64,000 nt of DNA from Palleronia marisminoris (GTDB taxonomy: Bacteria; Pseudomonadota; Alphaproteobacteria; Rhodobacterales; Rhodobacteraceae). The notes below the pieces were generated by a model that was given only the letters and a program-made list of their open reading frames with translations, had not been told where the DNA came from and searched no databases. The position numbers were made by a program, and so were the translations under genes. Below, piece by piece: positions 38,868 through 48,496 of the stretch (position 1 is its first letter; every line of letters starts with the position of its first letter). The DNA is taken from NCBI RefSeq assembly GCF_900172315.1, contig NZ_FWFV01000004.1, forward strand, positions 186,001 through 250,000, given 5' to 3'.

Positions 38868-38931
38868 CAGAACGGGTGGATTTACCGGGCGGGGAAACCA
38901 GTTTGGAGGGAGGACTTGACGGGGACAGGCA

Positions 38932-40365
<1,434 letters not shown>

Positions 40366-40377
40366 GGGGACGTACAG

Positions 40378-41397
40378 ATGGGTATCAGCTTCGACCTTAC
40401 CGTCGCCTGGGCTCTCCTCCTGGCTTTTTCGGTCTATGTCTACGTGGTGATGGACGGGTTCGACCTTGGGATCGGGATCCTTTATCCGGCGTTCCCGTCG
40501 AAGGAAGATCGCGACCTGATGATGAACACGGTCGCGCCGGTCTGGGACGGCAACGAGACCTGGCTCGTCCTTGGGGGCGGTGCCTTGTTCGCGGCCTTCC
40601 CGATGGCCTACGCGATCATCATGCCGGCGATCTACCCGCCGATCATCGCGATGCTGCTGGGGCTGATCTTTCGCGGCGTCGCGTTCGAGGCGCGCTGGCG
40701 GGCGGATTCGCGTTTCTCGCGCAAGTTCTGGGACTGGGCGTTCATCGGAGGCTCGACCGTCGCGGCACTGGCGCAAGGCATCACTCTGGGCGCGCTTCTG
40801 CAGGGGATCGAGGTGGACGGCCGGCAGTATGGCGGCGGCTGGCTGGACTGGCTGACGCCGTTCTCGGTGGTCTGCGGCGTGGCCGTGGTGTTCGGCTACG
40901 GCCTGCTGGGCGCGTGCTGGCTGAACTGGCGGACCGAGGGCGACATGCGCGACAAGGCCCGCAAGATCGCTCGGATCCTCGGTTTCGTGACGGTGGGCTT
41001 CATCGCTGTCGTCTCGCTGTGGACGCCATTCCTGGAACCGCAGTATTTCCAGCGGTGGTTCGCCTTTCCCGCCGCGCTGCAGGTGGCGCCGGTGCCGATC
41101 CTGGTCGTGGCCTTCGTGATCTTCCTCGGGAAGGAGCTGTACAACGAGTCCCGCGAATGGTTGCCGTTCGCGCTGGTGCTGGGGCTGTTCCTGCTGTGCT
41201 TCATCGGCCTGGGCGTGTGCATGTGGCCCTACGTGATCCCCCCCTCGGTCACGATGTACGAGGCCGCGAGCCCATTCAAATCGCAGCTCTTCATGTTCGT
41301 GGGGACGATCATCCTGGTGCCGATCATCCTGGGCTACACGGTGTTCGCCTACTACATCTTCCGCGGCAAGATCGGCCACGGGGACGGCTATCACTGA
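40378..41397 (+). CDS. cydB: Cytochrome bd-type quinol oxidase subunit II (CioB-like)
   Basis: Second integral subunit of the bd-type oxidase, 339 residues with eight or so membrane helices. Family motifs are YVVMDGFDLGIGILYP near the N-terminus, APVWDGNETWLVLGGGALFAAFP split over 55-77, and FGYGLLGACWL in the middle. AAGGGGA precedes the ATG. The stop shares one base with the following tiny gene (TGATG), so cydA, cydB and the small peptide form one operon. Confidence 0.96.
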   Translation: MGISFDLTVAWALLLAFSVYVYVVMDGFDLGIGILYPAFPSKEDRDLMMNTVAPVWDGNETWLVLGGGALFAAFPMAYAIIMPAIYPPIIAMLLGLIFRGVAFEARWRADSRFSRKFWDWAFIGGSTVAALAQGITLGALLQGIEVDGRQYGGGWLDWLTPFSVVCGVAVVFGYGLLGACWLNWRTEGDMRDKARKIARILGFVTVGFIAVVSLWTPFLEPQYFQRWFAFPAALQVAPVPILVVAFVIFLGKELYNESREWLPFALVLGLFLLCFIGLGVCMWPYVIPPSVTMYEAASPFKSQLFMFVGTIILVPIILGYTVFAYYIFRGKIGHGDGYH

Positions 41398-41492
41398 TGT
41401 TCCGCAAGCTCGTCTGGTTCATCGCCATCTGGTGCATCAGCGTGGCGGTCCTAGGGGTCGTCGCCTACGGCATCCGCATGATGATCCTGTAG
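41397..41492 (+). CDS. DUF2474/CydX-like single-span membrane peptide of the bd oxidase operon
   Basis: A 31-codon gene starts at the A of ATG 41397, overlapping the cydB stop by one base. The peptide starts MFRKLVWFIAIWC, continues as one hydrophobic helix (about residues 5-25), and ends GIRMMIL. Basic residues at both ends flank the helix. Size, position and pattern match the DUF2474 peptides found after cioAB/cydAB genes, which are thought to act like CydX or CydH in stabilising the oxidase. It is short enough to be missed by gene callers. The next gene begins on the other strand two bases later. Confidence 0.85.
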   Translation: MFRKLVWFIAIWCISVAVLGVVAYGIRMMIL

Positions 41493-41494
41493 GA

Positions 41495-42376
41495 CTACGC
41501 TGAGCGGGCGAGGCGGATCGCCTGCCGCCTCTCGTTCCAGAGATAGACCGTCAGCGTCAGCACGACGATCGCACCGCCGACCAGCCCGCGGGGGCCGACG
41601 GGCTCGCCCACGCCGATCCAGACGACGATGGGGCCGAGCACGGTCTCCAGCAGCAGGATAAGGCTGACATTGGCGGCGACGGTGTAGCGCGTCGCCATGT
41701 TCATCGTGGTGAACGAGATCGGCAGGATCAGCAGTCCCGTCACCCAGATCGCCGGCACGTAGCCGTTGCTTTGCCAGAGCGACGGGACGAGGGTCAGCGC
41801 GGTCAGGCCCGAGATCGCCGCCCCCGCTCCGACCGTCAGGAACACCGACAGGTCGGGACGGGCGCGGAACAGGGTGAAGCTGCCCGCGAGCGACAGCGCG
41901 ACCGCGCCGCCACAGAGCGCGCCCAGCAAGGGAGAGCCGGCGCCGCCATAGCTGCCCGAGACCGAAAGCCCGATGCCGGCCAGCACGACGAGCGCGGCGG
42001 TGATGGTGCTGCGCCCCGCCCTGTCGCCAAGGAAGACGGCTCCGAGGACCGCCGCAACCAAGGGCACCGTGGCGACCGCGAAGAGGACGACAGCCACGGG
42101 CGCGACAGCGATCCCGGTGGCGAACAGCGCCGCATTCGTCGCCTGCGCCAGCGCCGCCAGCACGCCCAGCGGCGTGGCGAGCGCGGTCAGGTCGCGGCGC
42201 CGGTCGCGGGACAGCACGATCCACAGGCTCAGCAGCACCGCTGCCTGCAAGCATCCACGCCACGCCACCATCTGCGCAGCGCCAAGGCCCGACCACCGCA
42301 TGAACAGCGTGTCGGGGACGATGACCAGCGCGCCGATCAGCGCCAGCGCCAGTCCCTTGTTGGTGTTGTCCGTCAT
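41495..42376 (-). CDS. EamA/DMT-family membrane transporter
   Basis: Putative metabolite exporter of 293 residues with ten predicted membrane helices in two EamA repeats (for example VAPVAVVLFAVATVPLVAAV in the first, and ANVSLILLLETVLGPIVVW in the second). The start is placed at ATG 42376; a GTG six codons earlier would also work. Neither has a strong ribosome-binding site. The gene converges on the cytochrome bd operon, with two bases between the ends. Substrate unknown. Confidence 0.86.
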   Translation of the reverse strand: MTDNTNKGLALALIGALVIVPDTLFMRWSGLGAAQMVAWRGCLQAAVLLSLWIVLSRDRRRDLTALATPLGVLAALAQATNAALFATGIAVAPVAVVLFAVATVPLVAAVLGAVFLGDRAGRSTITAALVVLAGIGLSVSGSYGGAGSPLLGALCGGAVALSLAGSFTLFRARPDLSVFLTVGAGAAISGLTALTLVPSLWQSNGYVPAIWVTGLLILPISFTTMNMATRYTVAANVSLILLLETVLGPIVVWIGVGEPVGPRGLVGGAIVVLTLTVYLWNERRQAIRLARSA

Positions 42377-42445
42377 GGATCGCCCATACGACACGCGCCG
42401 CCCCCCGGACAGGGGACGGCGCGTGAAACCTCGAAGAGGTGGTAA

Positions 42446-43102
42446 TCAGGCCGGCTGCTTGGTCGTGCGGATATAGGGCAGCTTCTGCTCGAACGAGCCG
42501 AACTTCTCGCGCGCCTCGTCATCCGAGACGCCGCCGGTGATGATGACGTCTCCGCCCTGCTGCCAGTTGGCGGGGGTGGCGACCTTGTGCTGCGCGGTCA
42601 GCCGGATCGAGTCGAGCGCGCGCAGGATCTCGTCGAAGTTCCGGCCCGTGGTCATCGGGTAGGTCATCGACAGCTTCACCTTCTTGTCCGGCCCTACGAT
42701 GAACACGGTGCGGACGGTCGCGTTGTCGGCCGGCGTGCGGGTGCCCGGCTCGCCCGACGCTTCTGCGGGGAGCATGTCGTAGGCCTTGGCGATCTTCATC
42801 TCGGGGTCGGCGATCAGGGGGTAGCTGACGGAGTTGCCGGTGTAGGACGCGATGTCGGACTTCCACTTGTTGTGGTCCTCGATCGGGTCAACCGAGATGC
42901 CGATGATCTTGGCGCCGCGCTTCTCGAACTCGGGCGCGAGGCCAGCCATCGCGCCAAGCTCCGTCGTGCAGACGGGGGTGAAGTTCTTGGGGTGGCTGAA
43001 CAGCACGGCGTAGCCGTCGCCGATCCAGTCGTGGAAATTGATCTCGCCCTCGGTGGTGTTGGCGGTGAAATCAGGGGCGGTGTCGTTGATGCGCAGGGCC
43101 AT
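42446..43102 (-). CDS. 1-Cys peroxiredoxin (Prx6/AhpC-TSA family)
   Basis: Thiol peroxidase of 218 residues. Start ATG 43102 has AAGGAGG at good spacing. The peroxidatic Cys45 is in NFTPVCTTELG; the only cysteine in the protein, it marks a 1-Cys enzyme. Prx6-type features are IIGISVDPIEDHNKWKSDI and the C-terminal dimer region WQQGGDVIITGGVSDDEA. It is divergent from the quinone-detoxification pair at 43342-44876 across a 239-base gap that contains a palindrome, which suggests shared redox or electrophile control. Confidence 0.95.
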   Translation of the reverse strand: MALRINDTAPDFTANTTEGEINFHDWIGDGYAVLFSHPKNFTPVCTTELGAMAGLAPEFEKRGAKIIGISVDPIEDHNKWKSDIASYTGNSVSYPLIADPEMKIAKAYDMLPAEASGEPGTRTPADNATVRTVFIVGPDKKVKLSMTYPMTTGRNFDEILRALDSIRLTAQHKVATPANWQQGGDVIITGGVSDDEAREKFGSFEQKLPYIRTTKQPA

Positions 43103-43207
43103 GGGTCCCTCCTTTTCATTCCTCTGCCACCGACATAACGACCCTGCGGCGCGAAGAAAGGCGGGGGGCACCGAAAGGATCGGCGTCGTTGCGCCGCTCG
43201 GGCCTTG

Positions 43208-43221
43208 CGAACAGACGTTCG
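43208..43221. promoter_or_regulatory. Palindrome in the divergent region between peroxiredoxin and mhqO-like genes
   Basis: CGAAC (43208-43212) and GTTCG (43217-43221) form a perfect inverted repeat with four bases between them. A degenerate copy, CGAAC followed by CGTT, begins exactly 30 bases later at 43238. The position between two oxidative-stress promoters suggests an operator. The regulator is not encoded nearby. Confidence 0.4.
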
Positions 43222-43341
43222 TTGCAGACCGGCCGCCCGAACCACCCGTTTCTGCGCGCCATCGCACCGATATTTGCCATTTTGCGGAATAGGGTGCGCG
43301 CGCTGTCTGCCCTATCTGTTGCCCAGCACGAGGAGAATACC

Positions 43342-44247
43342 ATGCTCGACCAGATCAACGGCCTGCACCACGTCACCACCATCGGATCCGACGCCCGCGC
43401 GATCGACCGGTTCTGGACCGATACGCTCGGCCTGCGCCGGGTGAAGAAGACGGTCAATTTCGACGCGCCTGACGTCTATCACCTGTATTACGGCGACGAG
43501 CTTGGCCGCCCCGGCACCGCGATGACCTACTTTCCCTTCCCCCATGCCGGACGCGGCCGCCGCGGCGCGGGCGAAGTCGCCGAGACGCGCCTCGCCATCC
43601 CCGAGGGCGCCGCGCCCTTCTGGGCCGACCGGCTGGGCACCGACATCGCCACCGACCCGTTCGGCGCGCCGGTCGTGCGGATCGCCGCCCCCGACGGCGA
43701 TGCCTTCGCGCTGATCGAAACCGACGACCCCCGTGCGCCCTATGCCGGCGTGATCGACGCCGACCACGCGATCCGCGGGTTCCATTCGGCGGCCCCACTG
43801 GTGCGGGACGCGGCCCCCATGGCCGAGTTGCTGCGCTTCATGGGCTACGAGGAGACAGCGCGCGAGGGCGAGATCATCCGCTTCACCAGGCCCGGCGGCA
43901 CGGCCAACGTGATCGACCTGATCGAGCGGCCCGACGCGCCCGACGCCCAGCAGAGCGCGGGGTCGGTGCACCACATCGCCTTCTCGGTCGCCGACCGCGA
44001 CGCGCAGGCCGCCGTCCGCAAGGCCCTGTCTGAGGCGGGCTACGGCACGACCCCGCAGATCGACCGGGACTACTTCTGGGCGATCTACTTCCGCACCCCC
44101 GGCGGCATCCTGTTCGAGGTCGCCACCGACGAGCCCGGCTTCGACCGCGACGAGGACGCCGCCACCCTCGGGCAGGCGCTGAAGCTGCCCCGCCAGCACG
44201 AGCACCTGCGCGACCGGCTGGAACGCGCGCTCGTCCCGCTGGACTGA
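43342..44247 (+). CDS. MhqO-like ring-cleaving dioxygenase (two VOC domains)
   Basis: Metal-dependent dioxygenase of 301 residues of the glyoxalase/bleomycin-resistance (VOC) superfamily. Start ATG 43342 has GAGGAGA upstream; the longer frame is not needed. The first VOC domain begins INGLHHVTTIGSDARAIDRF, and the second contains VHHIAFSVADRDAQAAV and PGGILFEVATDEPGF, supplying the His/Glu metal ligands. Relatives such as Bacillus MhqO/MhqA act on hydroquinones. It is followed 38 bases later by an MhqD-like hydrolase gene, the same pairing as in quinone-resistance operons. Confidence 0.88.
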   Translation: MLDQINGLHHVTTIGSDARAIDRFWTDTLGLRRVKKTVNFDAPDVYHLYYGDELGRPGTAMTYFPFPHAGRGRRGAGEVAETRLAIPEGAAPFWADRLGTDIATDPFGAPVVRIAAPDGDAFALIETDDPRAPYAGVIDADHAIRGFHSAAPLVRDAAPMAELLRFMGYEETAREGEIIRFTRPGGTANVIDLIERPDAPDAQQSAGSVHHIAFSVADRDAQAAVRKALSEAGYGTTPQIDRDYFWAIYFRTPGGILFEVATDEPGFDRDEDAATLGQALKLPRQHEHLRDRLERALVPLD

Positions 44248-44285
44248 GGCGCTAGGTCTCGCGGATGGGGATGAAGGAGAACGGC

Positions 44286-44876
44286 ATGGGTTACGAGGTG
44301 ATCCGCAGCGCGGGGACCGGGGATCACCTGGTCCTGACCTTCCATGGAACGGGCGCGAGTGCGGACCAGCTTCACGGTCTTGCGCGGACGCTGTTGCCCG
44401 AGGCGCATGTCGTCTCACCCCAGGGCGACGTAAGCGAGCACGGCGCCGCCCGTTTCTTCCGCCGCAAGGCCGAGGGTGTCTACGACATGGAAGACCTTGC
44501 GCAGCGGATCGAGCAGATGGCCACCTTCGTCCAGGGCGAGATCACCCGCACCGGCGTCGCTCACGTCACCGGGATCGGCTATTCCAACGGCGCCAACATC
44601 CTCGCGGCGACCGCCATCAAGCATCCCGGCCTCTTCGACGCCATGGCCCTGATGCATCCGCTGATCCCCTGGGTACCCGATCCCGAACCGGGGCTGGCGG
44701 CGAAGCGCATCCTCGTGACGGCCGGGCGGCAGGACCCGATCTGTCCGCCCGACCTCACGCAGGGACTGGCCGACTGGTTCACGGCGCAGATGGCAGATTG
44801 CATCGTGGCGTGGCACCCGGGCGGGCACGAGATCCAGCAGACCGAGATCGATTGCCTGGCGGATTTCCTGCGCTGA
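44286..44876 (+). CDS. MhqD-like carboxylesterase/phospholipase
   Basis: Alpha/beta hydrolase of 196 residues. The start is ATG 44286, with AAGGAGA six bases upstream; a start seven codons earlier has no such site. The catalytic triad is Ser100 in GIGYSNGAN, Asp150 in TAGRQDPI and His181 in HPGGHEI, with the oxyanion-loop segment TFHGTGAS. It is cotranscribed with the VOC dioxygenase. Related pairs protect against quinones and other electrophiles. A true carboxylesterase (YpfH-type) role without link to quinones is also possible. Confidence 0.86.
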   Translation: MGYEVIRSAGTGDHLVLTFHGTGASADQLHGLARTLLPEAHVVSPQGDVSEHGAARFFRRKAEGVYDMEDLAQRIEQMATFVQGEITRTGVAHVTGIGYSNGANILAATAIKHPGLFDAMALMHPLIPWVPDPEPGLAAKRILVTAGRQDPICPPDLTQGLADWFTAQMADCIVAWHPGGHEIQQTEIDCLADFLR

Positions 44877-44983
44877 ACGCCCGAGCCATGACCGGAATTC
44901 CGCCGGTTCATGCCGCGACGCGGCGGCATTCCACCGATCGGGCTGGCGCGTCCCCACAACTTCGCTAATCGTGCGGGAAAACG

Positions 44984-46591
44984 ATGTCGGGTTTCCTGCA
45001 CATGAAGACTGATACCTCCGCCTCGTCACCGCCCACCGGCCCGACCCGCCGCATGCTGCTGTGCAGCGCCGCCAGCCTCGCCGTGCTCGGCGTCGTCGGC
45101 CGCGCCCGCGCGCAGAGCGCCGCGACGCTGGGCGGCACGCCTTTCAGCTTCGAGGACCTGATCGAGCGGATGCGCCAGGCCGCGGGCCAGCCCTACAGCG
45201 CCCCTGCCCCGCTCGAGGGCGCGGTGGCCGAGCTGGATTACGACGACTACCGCAAGATCCAGTTCGACCCCGACCGTGCCCGCTGGGCCGGGTCGGAATC
45301 GCGCGTGGTGCTGCATTCCTACCATCCCGGCTGGCTGTTCAACTACGTCGTGCGGCTGAACGAGGTCGTGGACGGGCAGGCCCTGCCGATGCCGTTCGGA
45401 CGCGAGGACTACATCTACCACGACGAGGCCGGCGATCACTTCCCCGCCGATGCCACCTTCCCCGGTGTCGCGGGCTTCCGGATGAACGCGCCGCTGAACG
45501 ATCCCGAGCGCTTCGACGAGGTCGTCTCGTTCCTGGGCGCGAGCTATTTCCGTGCGCTCGGGAAGGGCAACGTCTATGGCCTCAGCGCCCGTGGGCTCGC
45601 GGTCAACACCGCGATCGGCCGCGAGGAAGAGTTCCCGCTGTTCTCGGAGTTCTGGATCGAACGCCCCGATCCCGGCAGCGACCATGTCGTGTTCTACGCC
45701 GCGCTCGAAAGCCCCTCGGTCTCGGGCGCGTTCCGCTTCGCGGTGACACCGGGCGAGACCACGACGATCGACGTGGAACAGCACCTGTTCTTCCGCGAGG
45801 CGGTCGAGCAGCTTGGCGTCGCGCCGCTGACCTCGATGTTCCTCTTCGCGCCGCACGACCGCGCGGGCTTCAACGATTACCGCCACCGGGTGCATGACAG
45901 CGAGGCCCTTGTCGTGCGGATGGAGGGGGAAGAGTTCCTTCGCCCGCTGTGCAATCCCGAGACGCTGGGCAACTCGTACATCTCGGTCTCGGACCCCACG
46001 GCCTTCGGACTCGTGCAGCGCCATCGCGACTTCGAGGACTACCTCGACGCCGAGGCCCGTTACCAGCGGCGCCCCTCGCTGATGGTCGAGCCCCTGGGCG
46101 ACTGGGGCCGCGGGTCGGTAAGGCTGATCGAGATCCCGACCGAGCTGGAGAGCAACGACAACATCGTCGCCTTCTGGGTCCCCGAGGTTGAGATCGCCGC
46201 CGGCGACGAACGCTCGTTCGCGTATCGCCTGCACTGGGGCGACGCGCCCCTGGAGCCCGAGACGAAAACCGCCCGAATATTGCGCACCCTGGCCGGATAT
46301 GGCGGCGCGGCAGGCGTCGAACCGCTGACCGATCGGCAGAAGTTCGTCATCGATTTCGACGGCTCGGAAATCGGGGAACCCGATGAGGAGAGCCCGGTTA
46401 CAGCGGTGGTTTCCGCGGTCAATGGCGAGATCGTGGAAGATGTCCTTGAATACCTGGAAGAGCACCGGATCTGGCGCCTCGTCCTGGAAGTGAGGGCCGA
46501 AGCGGGTGCCGTGGCGGAATTGAAGGCCCAGCTCGCAAAAGATGATCGCCGGTTGAGTGAAACTTGGCTGTACCAATGGACCAAAATCTGA
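44984..46591 (+). CDS. opgG: OpgG, periplasmic glucan biosynthesis protein
   Basis: Periplasmic protein needed for osmoregulated periplasmic glucan backbone synthesis. The 535-residue product has a twin-arginine-like signal (TRRMLLCSAASLAVLGVVG) cleaved near RARAQ, then the OpgG/MdoG beta-sandwich domain: FSFEDLIERM, YRKIQFDP, FYAALESPSVSGAFRF, and the C-terminal Ig-like domain to the end. A start at ATG 45003 is an alternative; 44984 has a weak GGGAAA upstream. The gene overlaps the tiny opgI candidate by 16 bases and heads a coupled opgG-opgI-opgH-opgC operon. The 107 bases before it hold small hairpins but no clear promoter. Confidence 0.95.
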   Translation: MSGFLHMKTDTSASSPPTGPTRRMLLCSAASLAVLGVVGRARAQSAATLGGTPFSFEDLIERMRQAAGQPYSAPAPLEGAVAELDYDDYRKIQFDPDRARWAGSESRVVLHSYHPGWLFNYVVRLNEVVDGQALPMPFGREDYIYHDEAGDHFPADATFPGVAGFRMNAPLNDPERFDEVVSFLGASYFRALGKGNVYGLSARGLAVNTAIGREEEFPLFSEFWIERPDPGSDHVVFYAALESPSVSGAFRFAVTPGETTTIDVEQHLFFREAVEQLGVAPLTSMFLFAPHDRAGFNDYRHRVHDSEALVVRMEGEEFLRPLCNPETLGNSYISVSDPTAFGLVQRHRDFEDYLDAEARYQRRPSLMVEPLGDWGRGSVRLIEIPTELESNDNIVAFWVPEVEIAAGDERSFAYRLHWGDAPLEPETKTARILRTLAGYGGAAGVEPLTDRQKFVIDFDGSEIGEPDEESPVTAVVSAVNGEIVEDVLEYLEEHRIWRLVLEVRAEAGAVAELKAQLAKDDRRLSETWLYQWTKI

Positions 46592-46731
46592 ACACCCTGA
46601 ACGACCTAGACGATGTCGATACGTCTCCGCCCTATGCGCCCCTCGCAATGCCCCGGCAGATCCTTGAACGGGACCGCCGCGAGGGGGTGATCGGCGCGCT
46701 TCTGCGCCTCCTGACCGCCCGCAATGCGTGA
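46576..46731 (+). CDS. opgI: Small protein between opgG and opgH (OpgI candidate)
   Basis: A 51-codon gene starts at ATG 46576 inside the end of opgG and stops inside the start of opgH (eight-base overlap). The product begins MDQNLNTLNDLDDVD, has the segment PPYAPLAMPRQILERD, and ends GALLRLLTARNA; it is soluble and has no membrane segment. R. sphaeroides is known to have a gene called opgI between opgG and opgH that is required for backbone synthesis, and the position here fits. The PLAMP element resembles the cytoplasmic N-terminus of longer OpgH proteins, so this may be a detached OpgH N-terminal piece in another frame. A sequencing frameshift is a less likely alternative. Confidence 0.65.
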   Translation: MDQNLNTLNDLDDVDTSPPYAPLAMPRQILERDRREGVIGALLRLLTARNA

Positions 46732-48496
46732 CCGAGCGCGTCCGCGCGCCGACCTGCGCACCGCGGTGTGGCGGGCGGCGGCGCTCGGCTTCACCCTGCT
46801 GTCGGGCGTGGCCGCCACGGCGCTGATGGCCGAGGCCGCCTTCGCCGCAGGATTCGGCGCGTGGGACGTCGTCTGCGTCGTGCTGATCTTTTTCACCACA
46901 CTCTGGCTTGCCTGGGGCGCGGCGCAATCGCTGGTCGGCCTCGCCCCCGGTCGCCGCCCGGCCCCGACCGACCTTCCGCACCCCGACGCACCCACCGTCA
47001 TCCTGCTGCCCATCTGCAACGAGGACGCCCGCGCCGCCGCCGCTCGCCTGGCCGCGATGGAAGCCTCGGTTCGCGCGGCTGGCGTGACGGTGGATTTCGC
47101 CGTGCTGTCCGATACCCGCGACGGCGATGCGCTGATACTCGAGCGACAGGCCTTCGCGCCGCTTTGCGCCCACAGGCCTGACCGGCTGCGCGTCTACTAC
47201 CGCAACCGAACCGAAAACTGGGGCCGCAAGGCCGGCAATATCGAGGACTTCATCCGCAACTCGGGCGGCGCCTACGAGTTCGCGGTGATCCTGGACGCCG
47301 ACAGCCTGATGGAAGGCGAGACCATCGGCCACCTGATCGCCCGGATGCAGGCGGCGCCCGACATCGGGCTGCTGCAGACCCTGCCCAAGATCATCGGCGC
47401 GACCTCGTGGTTCGGCCGCGCCATGCAGTTCGCGGCCAGCTTCTACTCGCCCGTCTTCGCGCGCGGGTTGCAGCGGATGCAGGGGCCGACCGGCCCGTTC
47501 TGGGGCCACAACGCCATCGTGCGCGTGAAGGCGCTGGCCGAGTCCTGTGCCCTGCCCGAGCTGAGCGGTCGCCCCCCCTTCGGAGGCTCGATCCTGAGCC
47601 ATGACTATGTCGAGGCCGCCCTGCTGGCCCGCGCCGGCTGGCGGGTCGAGGTGGACCCGGCGATCCCCGGCTCGTTCGAGGAAGGCCCCGACAACCTCGT
47701 CGCCTATGCCCGCCGCGACCGCCGCTGGTGCCAGGGCAACCTGCAGCACCTGCGCATCGTCGGCGCACCTGGCCTGACGGCGTGGAGCCGCTTCGTCTTC
47801 GTCCAGGGCATCGCGTCCTACATCGTGCCGCTGTTCTGGGCCGGGTTCCTGCTGTCGTCGATGGCGGCTCTCGTCGCCGCGCCGCCGCCCGACTACTTCC
47901 CAGAGCCGTACCAGCTTTTCCCCGTCTTCCCCGACCGCAACACGCGCGAGATCGTCGCGCTGGCCATCGGGATCGTAGGGCTGCTGCTGTTGCCGAAGGT
48001 CGGGATCCTCGCGGCGGCGATCGCATCTGACCGGACGAAGGGCTTTGGCGGTGCGGCGCGGACAACCGCCTCGGTCCTGGCCGAGACGCTGCTGTCGTCG
48101 CTGATCGCGCCGATCATGCTGATGTACCAGAGCCGCGCGGTGATCGAGGTGCTGTCGGGCAAGGATGGCGGCTGGCCCGCCACCATGCGCGGCGAAGGAC
48201 GGCTGAGCCTGTCAGAAGGGCGCGCGGCCGCCGGGTGGATCAGCCTGAGCGGCCTGGCGGCCCTCTGCGTCGTGGCGTGGCTGGGGCGGGACCTGCTGTT
48301 CTGGCTGCTGCCCGTCACGCTGCCGATGATCGCAGCACCCCTGCTGATCGCGGCGACCTCGCGCCCCGCCCCGCGCGGGCTTTTCACCGCCCCCGACGAG
48401 ATCGCCCCCTCGCCCGTCATCGCGGCCTATCGCACCGCACTTGGCACCGGCACGGCACAAGCCGCGCCCGCCGAAAAGGAGGCACGCGTTGCCTGA
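46724..48496 (+). CDS. opgH: OpgH, periplasmic glucan glucosyltransferase
   Basis: Inner-membrane family 2 glycosyltransferase that polymerises and translocates the glucan backbone. The 590-residue product has two N-terminal membrane helices (about 18-65). The catalytic domain contains PTVILLPICNEDA, FAVILDADSLMEG (DxD-type motif), and QGPTGPFWGHNAIVR; the donor-site QRRW-type motif appears as RDRRWCQGNLQHLR. C-terminal membrane helices follow. It is shorter than E. coli OpgH (about 847 residues), mainly because the long cytoplasmic N-terminus is missing; the preceding small gene may provide part of it. It overlaps opgC by eight bases. Confidence 0.94.
   Translation: MRDRARPRADLRTAVWRAAALGFTLLSGVAATALMAEAAFAAGFGAWDVVCVVLIFFTTLWLAWGAAQSLVGLAPGRRPAPTDLPHPDAPTVILLPICNEDARAAAARLAAMEASVRAAGVTVDFAVLSDTRDGDALILERQAFAPLCAHRPDRLRVYYRNRTENWGRKAGNIEDFIRNSGGAYEFAVILDADSLMEGETIGHLIARMQAAPDIGLLQTLPKIIGATSWFGRAMQFAASFYSPVFARGLQRMQGPTGPFWGHNAIVRVKALAESCALPELSGRPPFGGSILSHDYVEAALLARAGWRVEVDPAIPGSFEEGPDNLVAYARRDRRWCQGNLQHLRIVGAPGLTAWSRFVFVQGIASYIVPLFWAGFLLSSMAALVAAPPPDYFPEPYQLFPVFPDRNTREIVALAIGIVGLLLLPKVGILAAAIASDRTKGFGGAARTTASVLAETLLSSLIAPIMLMYQSRAVIEVLSGKDGGWPATMRGEGRLSLSEGRAAAGWISLSGLAALCVVAWLGRDLLFWLLPVTLPMIAAPLLIAATSRPAPRGLFTAPDEIAPSPVIAAYRTALGTGTAQAAPAEKEARVA

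Noticed and set aside
38841-38931. FNR or Anr box upstream of the cytochrome bd operon
   Set aside because: I found no TTGAT-N4-ATCAA-like sequence; only a TGCGAC direct repeat is present.
43208-43221. Reading the CGAAC-N4-GTTCG palindrome as a LexA (SOS) box
   Set aside because: It resembles the Bacillus-type SOS box, but alphaproteobacterial LexA uses GTTC-N7-GTTC, and the flanking genes are not SOS genes. Kept only as an unnamed operator candidate.
46576-46731. Frameshift or sequencing error joining the small gene to opgH
   Set aside because: An intact ATG, independent stop, opgG overlap and the known opgG-opgI-opgH order in R. sphaeroides argue for a real separate gene; not fully excluded.
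45026-47749. 907-codon frame antisense to opgG and opgH
   Set aside because: Crosses the opgG-opgI-opgH junctions and has no domain.
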